Source: Streptomyces sp. KMM 9044 (GTDB taxonomy: Bacteria > Actinomycetota > Actinomycetes > Streptomycetales > Streptomycetaceae). From it: a stretch of DNA of 64,000 nt. Within the stretch, counting starts at the first letter, position 1. Every line of letters starts with the position of its first letter. The stretch covers positions 5,084,001 through 5,148,000 of the forward strand of contig NZ_CP113910.1 in assembly GCF_024701375.2 (NCBI RefSeq), read 5' to 3'. A model generated the notes under the pieces. It was given only the letters and a program-made list of their open reading frames with translations, had not been told where the DNA came from and ran no database searches. This document shows, piece after piece, positions 34,436 to 44,665 of the stretch. The position numbers and the translations under genes are program-made.

Positions 34436-34492
34436 CATTTCCGAATGTCGCAGCGGCCGTGGGCGCAGACGATCGATGGAGCTTTGAGGATC

Positions 34493-37381
34493 ATGAGCGA
34501 GACGAACCCCGCGGCCACCCCCGAAGTGGCCGCGCCGCACCGCTACACGGCCGCCCTGGCGGCCGAGATCGAGGCACGCTGGCAGGACTTCTGGGACGCC
34601 GAGGGCACGTACGACGCACCCAATCCGAGCGGCGACCTGGCGGGCGACCCGGAGACGGTGGCCCGGCCCAAGAAGTTCATCATGGACATGTTCCCCTACC
34701 CGTCGGGTGCGGGACTGCACGTCGGCCACCCCCTGGGGTACATCGCCACCGACGTCTCCGCCCGGTTCCAGCGCATGACCGGCCACAACGTCCTGCACAC
34801 CCTGGGCTTCGACGCCTTCGGCCTGCCCGCCGAGCAGTACGCCGTGCAGACCGGCACGCACCCGCGCGCGTCCACCGAGGCCAACATCGAGAACATGAAG
34901 GCCCAGCTGCGCCGCCTGGGACTGGGCCACGACCGGCGCCGGTCGTTCGCCACGATCGACCCGGACTACTACAAGTGGACCCAGTGGATCTTCCTGCAGA
35001 TCTTCAACTCCTGGTACGACGACGAAGCCGGCCGGGCCCGGCCCATCGCCGAGCTGATCGCCGAGTTCGAGTCCGGTCAGCGCCCCGTACCGGGCCGCAC
35101 GCGCCCGTGGAGCGAGCTGAGCGGTGCCGAGCGCGCCGACGTCCTGGGCGGCTTCCGGCTGGCCTACGCCTCCGACGCGCCGGTCAACTGGTGCCCCGGG
35201 CTGGGCACCGTACTGGCCAATGAGGAGGTCACCGCCGAGGGCCGCTCCGAGCGCGGCAACTTCCCGGTCTTCAAGGCGAAGCTGCGCCAGTGGAACATGC
35301 GCATCACCGCCTACGCCGACCGGCTGCTGTCGGACCTGGACGCACTGGACTGGCCCGAGGCCATCAAGCTGCAGCAGCGCAACTGGATCGGCCGCTCCGA
35401 GGGCGCCCGCGTCGACTTCCCCGTCGACGGCGAGCGGATCACCGTCTTCACCACCCGCCCCGACACCCTGTTCGGCGCGACCTACATGGTGCTGGCGCCC
35501 GAGCACCCGCTGGTCGAGAAGTTCACCCCGGCCGCCTGGCCCGAGGGCACCCACGACGTCTGGACCGGCGGCCACGCCACCCCGGCCGAGGCCGTCGCCG
35601 CGTACCGCGCACGGGCCGCGTCCAAGTCGGACGTGGAGCGGCAGGCCGACGCCAAGGACAAGACCGGCGTCTTCATCGGCGCGTACGCGACCAACCCGGT
35701 CAACGGCGAGCAGGTGCCCGTCTTCATCGCGGACTACGTCCTGATGGGCTACGGCACCGGCGCGATCATGGCCGTACCGGCCGGCGACCAGCGCGACTTC
35801 GAGTTCGCGCGCGCCTTCGAACTGCCGGTCCACTGCATCGTCGAGCCGACCGACGGCCGCGGCACCGACACCTCCACCTGGGAGGACGCCTTCTCCTCCT
35901 ACGAGGCGAGGATCATCAACTCGTCGAACGACGAGGTGAGCCTGGACGGCCTGGGCGTCGCCGAGGCCAAGGCACGCATCACCGAGTGGCTGGAGCGCCG
36001 GGGCATCGGCGAGGGCACCGTCAACTTCCGGCTGCGCGACTGGCTGTTCAGCCGGCAGCGCTACTGGGGCGAGCCCTTCCCGATCGTCTACGACGAGGAC
36101 GGCACCGCCCACGCCCTGCCCGAGTCGATGCTGCCGCTGGAACTGCCCGAGGTCGACGACTACTCCCCGCGCACCTTCGACCCCGACGACGCCGACACCC
36201 GGCCCGAGACGCCGCTGTCACGCAACGAGGACTGGGTCGAGGTCACCCTGGACCTGGGCGACGGCCGCGGCCCGCGCGCGTACCGCCGCGAGACCAACAC
36301 CATGCCCAACTGGGCCGGCTCCTGCTGGTACGAGCTGCGCTACCTGGACCCGCACAACAGCGAGAAGCCGGTCGACCCACGGATCGAGCAGTACTGGATG
36401 GGCCCGCGCGAGGGCATGCCGCACGGCGGCGTCGACCTGTACGTCGGCGGCGCCGAACACGCCGTCCTGCACCTGCTGTACGCGCGCTTCTGGTCCAAGG
36501 TGCTGTACGACCTGGGGCACGTGTCGTCGGCGGAGCCGTTCCACAAGCTGTTCAACCAGGGCATGATCCAGGCCTATGTCTACCGTGACAGCCGGGGCAT
36601 CGCGGTGCCGGCCGCCGAGGTGGAGGAGCACGAGGGCGCCTACCACTACCAGGGCGAGGAGGTCTCCCGGCTGCTGGGCAAGATGGGCAAGTCCCTGAAG
36701 AACGCGGTCACGCCGGACGAGATCTGCGCCGAGTACGGGGCCGACACGCTGCGCCTGTACGAGATGGCGATGGGCCCCCTGGACGTGTCGCGGCCGTGGG
36801 ACACCCGCGCGGTGGTCGGCCAGTTCCGGCTGCTGCAGCGGCTGTGGCGCAACATCGTCGACGAGAACACCGGCGAGGTGACCGTCGTCGACACCCCGGA
36901 CGCCGACATCGACGTGGCCACCCTGCGTGCCCTGCACAAGGCGATCGACGGGGTGCGCCAGGACCTGGAGGGGATGCGTTTCAACACCGCCATCGCCAAG
37001 GTCACCGAGCTGAACAACCACCTGACGAAGGCGGGGGGCCCGGTCCCGCGCTCGGTCGCCGAGCGGCTGGTGCTGCTGGTGGCGCCACTGGCCCCGCACC
37101 TCGCCGAGGAGCTGTGGCGCACGCTGGGCCACACCGACTCGGTCGTCCACCGGGACTTCCCGGTCGCCGATCCGGCGTACGTCGTCGACGAGACCGTCAC
37201 CTGCGTGGTCCAGATCAAGGGCAAGGTGAAGGCCCGGCTGGAGGTCTCGCCGTCCATCTCCGAGGCGGAGCTGGAGAAGGCCGCGCTGGCCGACGAGAAG
37301 GTCACCGCCGCGCTGGGCGGGGCCGGGATCCGCAAGGTGATCGTGCGGGCGCCGAAACTGGTGAACATCGTTCCGGCGTGA
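34493..37381 (+). CDS. leuS: Leucyl-tRNA synthetase
   Basis: 962-aa class I aminoacyl-tRNA synthetase that charges tRNA-Leu. The HIGH motif appears as HVGH in [18 protein letters not shown] (about residue 75). The KMSKS motif is KMGKSLKN (about 729). The CP1 editing domain lies between, with [22 protein letters not shown] 34493 has GAGGA six bases upstream; the open frame begins earlier, inside the leader terminator region. Expression is probably controlled by the upstream leucine-codon attenuator. Confidence 0.97.
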   Translation: MSETNPAATPEVAAPHRYTAALAAEIEARWQDFWDAEGTYDAPNPSGDLAGDPETVARPKKFIMDMFPYPSGAGLHVGHPLGYIATDVSARFQRMTGHNVLHTLGFDAFGLPAEQYAVQTGTHPRASTEANIENMKAQLRRLGLGHDRRRSFATIDPDYYKWTQWIFLQIFNSWYDDEAGRARPIAELIAEFESGQRPVPGRTRPWSELSGAERADVLGGFRLAYASDAPVNWCPGLGTVLANEEVTAEGRSERGNFPVFKAKLRQWNMRITAYADRLLSDLDALDWPEAIKLQQRNWIGRSEGARVDFPVDGERITVFTTRPDTLFGATYMVLAPEHPLVEKFTPAAWPEGTHDVWTGGHATPAEAVAAYRARAASKSDVERQADAKDKTGVFIGAYATNPVNGEQVPVFIADYVLMGYGTGAIMAVPAGDQRDFEFARAFELPVHCIVEPTDGRGTDTSTWEDAFSSYEARIINSSNDEVSLDGLGVAEAKARITEWLERRGIGEGTVNFRLRDWLFSRQRYWGEPFPIVYDEDGTAHALPESMLPLELPEVDDYSPRTFDPDDADTRPETPLSRNEDWVEVTLDLGDGRGPRAYRRETNTMPNWAGSCWYELRYLDPHNSEKPVDPRIEQYWMGPREGMPHGGVDLYVGGAEHAVLHLLYARFWSKVLYDLGHVSSAEPFHKLFNQGMIQAYVYRDSRGIAVPAAEVEEHEGAYHYQGEEVSRLLGKMGKSLKNAVTPDEICAEYGADTLRLYEMAMGPLDVSRPWDTRAVVGQFRLLQRLWRNIVDENTGEVTVVDTPDADIDVATLRALHKAIDGVRQDLEGMRFNTAIAKVTELNNHLTKAGGPVPRSVAERLVLLVAPLAPHLAEELWRTLGHTDSVVHRDFPVADPAYVVDETVTCVVQIKGKVKARLEVSPSISEAELEKAALADEKVTAALGGAGIRKVIVRAPKLVNIVPA

Positions 37382-37556
37382 CGGTGCAGGGCCGGCGCCG
37401 GTCGGGCCGCGGGCTGGGGGGCCGCTGGTTCGGGGCAGCCCCCTACGGGCAGGTTCGGGGTTCTTCCGGAACTCAGGGCCTGCCCGTTGCGTTTACCGTT
37501 GAAGAACGGCGCAGTGCGTGTGACGGGTGGCCCCAGGGCCTTGGAGGAGGAGTCTC

Positions 37557-38306
37557 GTGGAAGCAGTGATCGCAGTGCTGGCCCTGCTCTTCGTGCTCTT
37601 TGTCACGCTGGGCGTGTACGCCACGGTGAAGGCCGTCGGCGCCGCCAGGCGCAGCGCGGACCACCACATCACGCAGGCCCGACGCACGGTCGAGGACCAC
37701 ACCCTGAGGGTCAAGTCCTTCGCCCAGCCCGGCCCGGTCGGTGAGATCGCCCAACTCAGGCTGAAGCTGCGGACGTCCATGCGCGCCACCCAGGACGCGC
37801 TGCAGTCCGGCATGTCGGAGGACCAGTCCCTCAAGGAGTCCCTCGGCCTCTTCGAGCGGCTCAACGCACACGGGCACGAACTGGACGCCGAACTCAGGCG
37901 CCTGGAGTCCGAACCGGACCGCGGCACCCTCGCCAAGCGGCTGCCCGAGCTGCGCGAGCGCACCAACCGCATCGTACGGTCGGCCGACTCCCTGCGCTGG
38001 GCGGCCCGTGACCGCGCCCGCCACTTCGCGGAGGACGACCTCGACTCGCTCAGCACCCAGATCGACATGGAGACCGGCGCCCTGCGGCACTGGACGGCCA
38101 CCGACCCGCAGTCCGCGCCCGGGTCCGCGCCCGCGTCCGGGTCCGCCCACAGCGCCCCGGCGGCGGATCGGACCAGGCCGGAGCCGTCGCGGTCCGAGGC
38201 CGTGCGGGAGCCCGCGCCCGAGCCGGCGCAGCCCTCGATCGCACCGGCCGCGCCCCGTCCCACGTACCCCTGGCAGAAGAAGCCCCGCCCCGAGAGCACC
38301 ACCTGA
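37557..38306 (+). CDS. Single-pass membrane protein with coiled coil
   Basis: 249-aa protein, function unknown. An N-terminal membrane anchor (AVIAVLALLFVLFVTLGVYA) is followed by a long helical, probably coiled-coil, cytoplasmic or external region with alternating charge (about 30-190) and a Pro/Ala/Ser-rich tail ending YPWQKKPRPESTT. GTG 37557 follows a strong GGAGGAGGAG, which decides the start; an in-frame ATG-like start 10 codons earlier lacks support. Confidence 0.75.
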   Translation: MEAVIAVLALLFVLFVTLGVYATVKAVGAARRSADHHITQARRTVEDHTLRVKSFAQPGPVGEIAQLRLKLRTSMRATQDALQSGMSEDQSLKESLGLFERLNAHGHELDAELRRLESEPDRGTLAKRLPELRERTNRIVRSADSLRWAARDRARHFAEDDLDSLSTQIDMETGALRHWTATDPQSAPGSAPASGSAHSAPAADRTRPEPSRSEAVREPAPEPAQPSIAPAAPRPTYPWQKKPRPESTT

Positions 38307-38404
38307 CCGGGCGCACTGTCCTGACGCGGTGATCCGGCCCCGGCTGCGTTTGGCCCGCGGGGCCGGGCTGCCCAGGGGGCGGTACGCCAGGTAACCTCCA
38401 GCTC

Positions 38405-39286
38405 ATGTCCCGCCATGTCGCTATCGTCACCGATTCAACGGCCTACCTTCCGGCCCGGACGATGGAGCGGCACGGCATCACGGCGGTCCCCCTGACCGTG
38501 GTCCTCGGCGACCGCGCGCTCGAAGAGGGCACCGAGTTCTCCACCCGCTCCCTCGCCCAGGCGCTCCAGAAGCGGCGGCCGGTGACGACGTCCCGGCCCG
38601 GCCCCGAGGTCTTCGCCGCGACCTACCGCCGGGCAGCCGAGGCCGGCGCCGCCGGCATCGTCTCCCTCCACCTCTCCGCCGAACTCTCCGGCACCTACGA
38701 CGCGGCGGTCGTCGCGGCCCGCGAGGCGCCGGTGCCGGTGCGGGTGGTGGACACCGGCATGATCGCCATGGCGCTCGGATTCTGCGCGCTCGCGGCGGCG
38801 GAGGCCGCGGAGGCGGGCGGCACCGTGGACGACGCCGTCACGGCTGCGGAGAAACGGGCGGCGGGCACCGCCGCCTACTTCTACGTCGACACCCTGGACT
38901 ATCTGCGCCGGGGCGGACGCATCGGGGCCGCGCAGGCCCTGCTGGGGTCGGCGCTCGCCGTCAAGCCGCTGCTCCAACTGGCCGGCGGCCGCATCGAACC
39001 CCTGGAGAAGGTGCGCACGGCGTCGAAGGCCATCGCCCGCCTGGAGGAGATCGCGGCCGAGCGGGCGGGCGGCGCCGAGGTCGACATCGCCGTCCACCAC
39101 CTCACCGCCCCGGAGCGTGCCTCGGCTCTCGCGGACCGGCTGAAGGTGCGGGTGCCCGGACTGACCGAGCTGCACGTCAGCGAGGTCGGCGCGGTGATCG
39201 GGGCGCACACGGGACCGGGCCTGCTGGGGGTCGTGGTCTCGGCCCGACGAGGCGGCGGCGGGACCGCGCCGGGGCCGTACGGGTGA
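38405..39286 (+). CDS. DegV-family fatty-acid-binding protein
   Basis: 293-aa DegV protein. Members bind a fatty acid and, with FakA, form fatty acid kinase. Family segments are IVTDSTAYLPARTMERHGI at the N-terminus, VTTSRPGPEVFAATYRRA, LHLSAELSGTYDAA and GAVIGAHTGPGLLGVV at the C-terminus. TAACCT (38392-38397) ends eight bases before the ATG. No FakA gene is visible nearby. Confidence 0.9.
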   Translation: MSRHVAIVTDSTAYLPARTMERHGITAVPLTVVLGDRALEEGTEFSTRSLAQALQKRRPVTTSRPGPEVFAATYRRAAEAGAAGIVSLHLSAELSGTYDAAVVAAREAPVPVRVVDTGMIAMALGFCALAAAEAAEAGGTVDDAVTAAEKRAAGTAAYFYVDTLDYLRRGGRIGAAQALLGSALAVKPLLQLAGGRIEPLEKVRTASKAIARLEEIAAERAGGAEVDIAVHHLTAPERASALADRLKVRVPGLTELHVSEVGAVIGAHTGPGLLGVVVSARRGGGGTAPGPYG

Positions 39287-39351
39287 CGGAGTTGTCCACA
39301 ACCGGGAAGTGATCCACCGGAATTGAGCAAGATCATCGCGGAGGCGGCGGG

Positions 39352-40587
39352 ATGCCCGATCCTCCCGGCATGGCACTTCGATCACGTTCGCATCCACCGT
39401 CGCGTTCGGCCGCGGCGACCAGCGGCCCGGGGCGCGCGCCCGCGTCCGACGGACGGGCCCGGCACCGCCGGCCGACCACTGCCGGTACCGCAAGAGGGCC
39501 GGGGCCGGGGCTGAGGCCCGGTGGTCGGGAGACCCGGCGCGGGCACCGGCTCCGGGGCGGCCGGGACCGGGACGCCTCGGCGGAGGAGCTCGTGCGCCGG
39601 GCGGAGGCGCTGTTCGGGGAGGGAACAGGGCCCGGCACTCGGGGCGTCGGAGGCGTCGGGCGGACCCGGCGTGTGCCGACCTGGGCCGTGGGTGGTGAGG
39701 ACGAGTCGGTAGCGCGATCCGGGAGGGGCCCGGCCGCAGCCCGTGGCGATGTGGACGGAGGGGAGGCGGGGACCTGGGAGGAGGTTCCGGAGCCGGCCGC
39801 CTCGGACCCGGTGTCGCCGGGGGAGCGGCGGCCGGTCGGCCGGACGGTGCTCGCGCTGCGGGAGCGGTTGCCGTTGTGGGTGCGGACGCGGTGCGGGCTG
39901 GAACGGCGGAGCGTGGTCGCGCTGTCGGTGCTGCTCGTGCTGGCGGTGGGGTTCGCCGCGCAGCACTTCTGGGCCGGGCGGACCCAGCCCGTGCGGGCGC
40001 CGGAGGTGGTGGGAGCGGCCGTGCCCCGGGCCGGGGACGGAGCGGGAAGCACGCCGGTCACCTCGGCGGGGGCCGTCGGCGAGGCCCCCGGCACGAGTGC
40101 GGGCTCCGGTACGGCCATGGCGGGCACGGCGCTGCCCGAGATCGTGGTCGACGTCGGCGGCAAGGTCCGCGACCCGGGCGTTCACCGTCTCCCGGCCGGC
40201 TCACGGGTCGCGGACGCGCTGCGGGCGGCGGGCGGAGTACGGCCCGGGACCAGGACCGACGGGCTCAACCGTGCCCGGTTCCTCGTGGACGGGGAGCAGG
40301 TGATCGTCGGCGGCCCGCCGCCGACGGGGGCGGGGGCCGGCCAGGCACCGGCGGCGGGCGGTCCGGCCGGGGTGGCGCCGGGCGCCGGGCCCGCGACACC
40401 GGTGTCCCTCAACACCGCGACGCTGGATCAACTGGACGGCCTTCCGGGGGTCGGCCCCGTACTGGCCCGGCACATTCTCGACTACCGTACCCGCAACGGC
40501 GGTTTCCGCTCGGTGGACGAACTGCGGGAAGTGAACGGCATCGGCGACCGCCGCTTCGCGGACCTGAAGAACCTCGTACGGCCGTGA
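39352..40587 (+). CDS. comEA: ComEA-like DNA-binding protein
   Basis: 411-aa membrane-anchored protein. A long Arg/Gly-rich, disordered N-terminal region (to about 170) is followed by a hydrophobic anchor (SVVALSVLLVLAVGFAAQHF). An SLBB domain follows (IVVDVGGKVRDPGVHRLPAG), then a C-terminal double helix-hairpin-helix DNA-binding domain (LNTATLDQLDGLPGVGPVLA and VNGIGDRRFADLKNLV). GGAGG lies seven bases before ATG 39352. The TGA stop overlaps the GTG of comEC. Natural transformation is not established in Streptomyces, so the role is open. Confidence 0.9.
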   Translation: MPDPPGMALRSRSHPPSRSAAATSGPGRAPASDGRARHRRPTTAGTARGPGPGLRPGGRETRRGHRLRGGRDRDASAEELVRRAEALFGEGTGPGTRGVGGVGRTRRVPTWAVGGEDESVARSGRGPAAARGDVDGGEAGTWEEVPEPAASDPVSPGERRPVGRTVLALRERLPLWVRTRCGLERRSVVALSVLLVLAVGFAAQHFWAGRTQPVRAPEVVGAAVPRAGDGAGSTPVTSAGAVGEAPGTSAGSGTAMAGTALPEIVVDVGGKVRDPGVHRLPAGSRVADALRAAGGVRPGTRTDGLNRARFLVDGEQVIVGGPPPTGAGAGQAPAAGGPAGVAPGAGPATPVSLNTATLDQLDGLPGVGPVLARHILDYRTRNGGFRSVDELREVNGIGDRRFADLKNLVRP

Positions 40588-43286
40588 ACAGCCGGACGGA
40601 CCTGACGCCCCCGGACCTGAGGCACCCCGGGCGGATGGCCCCGGGGCGGACGGATACGGCGCCCCCCGCTCCCGGTGACCCGCCCGCCCGGCTGTCCGTG
40701 CACGCTGCCTCGGGGAAGCGGCTCGGGGCGTCCCACCCCCGGCAGGAGGGACCTGCCGACCTGCGGCTCGTACCACCCGCGCTGGCGGCCTGGGCCACGG
40801 CGGCGGTGATGCTGCACGCCCCGCCCGGCCTGGTGACGGGCACGGTGGTCATCTCTCTGCTCCTGGCCGCGGTCCTCCTCGCACGGCGAAACCGCCGGAC
40901 GGAGCCACGACCTGCGGGGCAGGGACGTGCGGGAGCCGGACACGCACGCGGACAAGGCCGGTCGCGGGTTTCCGGAGCCGCGGTGCTCCTGTGCGTCGCC
41001 GCTGCCGCCGGATCGGCAGGCCTGCACGGCGCCGATCTGCGGCGGGGCCCGGTGCCGGAGCTGGCGCGGGCGTACGCCTCGGTCACGGCCGAGGTCGAGG
41101 TCACCGCCGATCCCCGGCTCACCCGGCCCCGGGCCGGCGCCGGCCACGTGGCTCCGACAGCGGTGCTCGTCGAGGGAGATGCGCGGCGGGTGGAGCGGGA
41201 GGGGGACGGCGCGGCGGTCGTGACCCGGGTCCCGGTGCTGATGATGGTCGACGCGCGTTCGGCCCGGTCGGGCCCGCGGGACGGCGGACAGGCGCGGGCG
41301 GGGGATGCGCGGGAGCACACGCCGTGGCTCGGGCTGCTGCCGTCCACCCGGCTGCGGGTCGAGGGCCGGCTCGCGCCGGCGACAGCGGGTGGTGACCGGT
41401 TCGCGGCCGTGCTGCGGGTCAGGGACGAGGCCGGGCCGCACACGGTGGGAGAGCCCTCGGCACCGCAGCGGCTGGCCGGACGGCTGCGCGCCGGACTACG
41501 GGCGGCGACCGACGGCCTGCCGGCGGACGCGCGAGCCCTGCTGCCGGGACTGGTCGTGGGCGACACCTCCCGTGTCACCCCGGAACTGGAAGAGGCGTTC
41601 GAAGAGACCGACCTGACGCACACCTTGGCGGTATCCGGTGCGAACTTCACGATCCTCCTCGCCCTGCTCCTCGGCCCGCCGGGGCTGGCGCAGTACGCCG
41701 AACGCCGCGGTCTCGCGTCCCGCCTCGGTCTCTCGCTGCGCACGACCGCGCTGCTCGGCGGGGCGGTCTCGCTCGCCTTCGTCGTCGTGTGCCGGCCCGA
41801 TCCGAGCGTGCTGCGGGCCGCCGCCTGCGGATCCGTCGCGCTGCTCGCGCTCGCCACCGGCCGCCGCCGGTCCCTGATCCCGGCACTGGCGACCGCCGTC
41901 CTGCTCCTGGTGCTCTACGACCCGTGGCTGGCCCGCAGTTACGGCTTCCTGCTCTCCGTGCTGGCCACCGGCGCCCTGCTCACGCTCGCGCCGCGCTGGA
42001 GCGCCGGGCTGCGACGGCGCGGGGTGCCGCCACGGCTCGCGGAGGCGCTGGCCGCTGCGGGTGCCGCGCAGGCGGTGTGCGCGCCGGTGGTCGTCGTGCT
42101 GTCGGCGCGGGTGAGCCTGGTGGCGGTGCCGTGCAACCTCCTCGCCGAGTTCGCGCTCGCCCCGGCCACCGTGCTGGGCTTCCTGGCCCTGGCCACCGCC
42201 CTGCCGGCGTTACCGGTGGCGAAGGCGCTGGCCTGGTGCGCGAGTTGGCCCGTGGAGTGGATCGCGCAGATCGCCCGGACCGGGGCGGCGCTGCCCGGCG
42301 CCGGGGTCGACTGGCCGGGCGGCTGGCCCGGGGCAGCGCTGCTCGGGGCGCTCACCCTGGTCCTCCTGCCGGTCGGCCGGAGACTGCTGCGGCACCCTTG
42401 GTGGTGCGGGGCCTGCGCCCTGCTCCTGGTGCTGCTGGTGGTGCAGCCGCCACTGCTGACCCGTGCGGTCACGGGCTGGCCGCCACCGGACTGGCGGATG
42501 GTGATGTGCGACGTGGGGCAGGGCGACGCGATGGTGCTGGCTGCGGGCCAGGACACCGGCGTGGTCGTGGACGCCGGTCCGGACCCGGTCCTGGTGGACC
42601 GCTGTCTGCGCTCCCTCGGCATCACCCGGGTCCCGCTGGTCGTGCTGACCCACTTCCACGCCGACCATGTGGCGGGCCTGCCCGGCGTCCTGCGCGGACG
42701 GTCGGTGGGCGGCATCGCGGCCACGGGACTGGAGGAACCCGCCGGGCAGGCCCGGTTCGTCCAAAGACTCGCGGCGGACCGGCACCTGCCGGTGACGCGG
42801 GCCGTCGCGGGGGAGCGGCGGCGCACGGGGGAGCTGTCCTGGGAGGTGGTGTGGCCACCGCCACCGAACACCGTTCACCCGGTCGGCACTTGGCCGGCCC
42901 CGGCCCCGGAGGGGCCGAACGACGCCAGTGTGGCCATGCTCGTCCGCACGGCGGGGCTGCGCCTGCTGCTGCTCGGGGACATGGAACCGCCGGCCCAGCA
43001 GGCCCTGGCGAGATCGCCCGGGGCGGGCCGACTGGCGGACGTCGACGTCCTCAAGGTCGCCCATCACGGCTCGGCGTATCAGGATCCGGGCCTCGTACGC
43101 CGGTTGGCGCCCCGGCTGGCGCTGATCTCCGCGGGCCGCGACAACCCGTACGGACATCCGGCCCCGGGCACGGTCGCCGCGCTGCGGGAGACCGGGGCCG
43201 CGGTGCTGCGGACGGACCGGGGCGGGTCGATCGCCGTGCTCGGTGGGAAGAACGGGGGCGGAGAGCTGCGGGTGGCGCGACACTGA
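40584..43286 (+). CDS. comEC: ComEC/Rec2-family membrane protein
   Basis: 900-aa polytopic membrane protein, the presumed DNA channel of competence systems. After a polar N-terminus, hydrophobic helices and the ComEC core (ETDLTHTLAVSGANFTILLA) lead to a C-terminal metallo-beta-lactamase domain. That domain carries CDVGQGDAMVLAAGQDTG and the metal motif THFHADHVAG, with LKVAHHGSAYQDPGL later. GTG 40584 overlaps the comEA stop (GTGA), showing coupling; the open frame upstream in the same phase is antisense-like noise within comEA. Confidence 0.93.
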   Translation: MNSRTDLTPPDLRHPGRMAPGRTDTAPPAPGDPPARLSVHAASGKRLGASHPRQEGPADLRLVPPALAAWATAAVMLHAPPGLVTGTVVISLLLAAVLLARRNRRTEPRPAGQGRAGAGHARGQGRSRVSGAAVLLCVAAAAGSAGLHGADLRRGPVPELARAYASVTAEVEVTADPRLTRPRAGAGHVAPTAVLVEGDARRVEREGDGAAVVTRVPVLMMVDARSARSGPRDGGQARAGDAREHTPWLGLLPSTRLRVEGRLAPATAGGDRFAAVLRVRDEAGPHTVGEPSAPQRLAGRLRAGLRAATDGLPADARALLPGLVVGDTSRVTPELEEAFEETDLTHTLAVSGANFTILLALLLGPPGLAQYAERRGLASRLGLSLRTTALLGGAVSLAFVVVCRPDPSVLRAAACGSVALLALATGRRRSLIPALATAVLLLVLYDPWLARSYGFLLSVLATGALLTLAPRWSAGLRRRGVPPRLAEALAAAGAAQAVCAPVVVVLSARVSLVAVPCNLLAEFALAPATVLGFLALATALPALPVAKALAWCASWPVEWIAQIARTGAALPGAGVDWPGGWPGAALLGALTLVLLPVGRRLLRHPWWCGACALLLVLLVVQPPLLTRAVTGWPPPDWRMVMCDVGQGDAMVLAAGQDTGVVVDAGPDPVLVDRCLRSLGITRVPLVVLTHFHADHVAGLPGVLRGRSVGGIAATGLEEPAGQARFVQRLAADRHLPVTRAVAGERRRTGELSWEVVWPPPPNTVHPVGTWPAPAPEGPNDASVAMLVRTAGLRLLLLGDMEPPAQQALARSPGAGRLADVDVLKVAHHGSAYQDPGLVRRLAPRLALISAGRDNPYGHPAPGTVAALRETGAAVLRTDRGGSIAVLGGKNGGGELRVARH

Positions 43287-43290
43287 AGGC

Positions 43291-44284
43291 ATGAGGGAAG
43301 CCGCGCACGAGCACATGCACGAGCACATGCACGACCGCACGCGCGTGGACACGGACGAGGGAGCGTACCCGAGCCCGGACGCGGGTACGTGGGCCGACGC
43401 CGGCCCGGACGCGGCGGCGGTCGATGCCTATCTGCGGCGGCTGGGCATGGAGCGACCGGCCCGGCCCACCGCCGACGCGCTGCGCGAACTGCACCTGCGC
43501 CATCTGCGGACCGTGCCCTTCGAGAACCTCTCGGTCCACCTCGGTGAGGAGATCGTGCTCGACGGGAGACGACTGAGGGACAAAGTGGTGAGCGGCCACC
43601 GGGGCGGCTTCTGTTACGAACTCAACGGAGCCTTCGGCACCTTGCTCACCGCCCTCGGGTACGAGGTCACCCTGCTCGCCGCGCGGGTGTACGACGACGG
43701 AGGACGGCTCGGCATCCCGTACGACCATCTCGCCCTGCGCGTACGGACCCCGGACGGGGACGACCGGCTGGCCGACGTCGGGTTCGACGCGCACTTCCTG
43801 CTGCCGCAGGCGTTCGGGGAGCGGGGAGACCAGGAGGACCCCGGGGGTACGTTCCGCATCACCGGGGCGGAGCCGGACGCGGCCGGGACGCGCGGCGGTC
43901 ATGACGCCGACCCGAGCACGGACCTGGACGTGCTGAAGGACGGGAAGCGGGTGTACCGGCTGGAGCAGCGCCCGAAGGCGCTCGGCGACTTCGTGACCGG
44001 GGCGTGGTGGCACAGCACCTCGCCGCAGTCGCATTTCACCCGCTCACCCGTCTGCTCACGGGTCACCGAGGAGGGAGGGAGGATCACCCGTCTGCTCACG
44101 GGTCACCGAGGAGGGAGGGAGGATCACCCTCAGCGGCCGCCGGGTCACCACGACGGCGGCGGACGGCACGCGTGAGGAGCGGGAGTTGAAGACCGACGGG
44201 GAGGTGCTCGCGTTCTACCGGGACCGGTTCGGAATCCGCCTCGCCCAGGTGCCGACAGTGAGAAATCCCCACCGGGCCGGCTGA
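43291..44284 (+). pseudogene. nat: Arylamine N-acetyltransferase, frameshifted by a tandem duplication
   Basis: The gene encodes a NAT-family enzyme (acetyl-CoA to arylamine). The catalytic Cys is in HRGGFCYELNGAF, the His in PYDHLALRV, and the Asp in LADVGFDAHF. A 40-bp segment at 44046-44085 is repeated at once (44086-44125), shifting the frame. The product would end at 44175 with an unrelated tail after GGRIT. Removing one copy restores LSGRRVTTTAADGT...REERELKTDGEVLAFYRDRF and a natural stop at 44282-44284. The triad is intact, so a truncated protein could fold in part. N-terminal EHMH repeats and the exact start are uncertain. Confidence 0.85.
44046..44125 (+). repeat. Perfect 40-bp tandem duplication in nat
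   Basis: Two identical adjacent copies (44046-44085, 44086-44125) beginning ACCCGTCTGCTCACGGGTCA. Forty is not a multiple of three, so the duplication is a frameshift mutation. The perfect identity suggests a recent event or an assembly artefact. Confidence 0.95.
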
Positions 44285-44305
44285 GCGCGACCGGCCGGGT
44301 CTTTA

Positions 44306-44560
44306 ATGGCCGACGTGAGCGATGTGAGACATGTGCTGGTGCTGCCCGACCGCGAGGCCGCGGAAGCGGTGGCGGAGGAGCTGGGTGAGCGGTTCGGCGT
44401 CGACGAGGAACCGCAGCTCGTACGGGACGCCCTGGCCGGCGAGGACGACGCGGAGGACGCCCAGTGGCTCGTCGTCCTGCACGACGAGAGGCAACGGCTG
44501 GACCCCGGCGCACTGGACGAGTTCGCGGCGGAGTGGGAGGGCTGGCGCGAGGAACCCTGA
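44306..44560 (+). CDS. Small acidic hypothetical protein
   Basis: 84-aa acidic protein: HVLVLPDREAAEAVAEELGE, an acidic middle (AGEDDAEDAQWLVVLHDE) and ALDEFAAEWEGWREEP. The beta-alpha-beta pattern suggests a small ferredoxin-like fold, but no family is recognised. Its TGA stop lies inside the 8-bp tandem repeat that follows. Located between nat and holA. Confidence 0.65.
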   Translation: MADVSDVRHVLVLPDREAAEAVAEELGERFGVDEEPQLVRDALAGEDDAEDAQWLVVLHDERQRLDPGALDEFAAEWEGWREEP

Positions 44561-44596
44561 CGTCCTGACGTCCTGACGTCCTGACGTCCTGACGTC
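44557..44596 (+). repeat. Five tandem copies of CTGACGTC
   Basis: The octamer CTGACGTC repeats five times without change, starting over the stop codon of the small acidic gene and running into the following terminator hairpin. Copy number is likely variable. Confidence 0.95.
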
Positions 44597-44622
44597 CTGG
44601 CCTCCGGGATCCCGGAGGCCAG
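44597..44622. terminator. Palindromic terminator before holA
   Basis: Perfect 26-nt palindrome, arms CTGGCCTCCGGGA and complement, directly after the octamer repeats and 44 bases before the holA start. Confidence 0.7.
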
Positions 44623-44665
44623 GGAACACGTATCGGTGTCAGTGGTGCGTGGGATGCTTGTCGAG

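Noticed and set aside
44557..44596. CRISPR array
   Set aside because: The repeats are eight bases, directly adjacent with no spacers, and there are no cas genes in the window.
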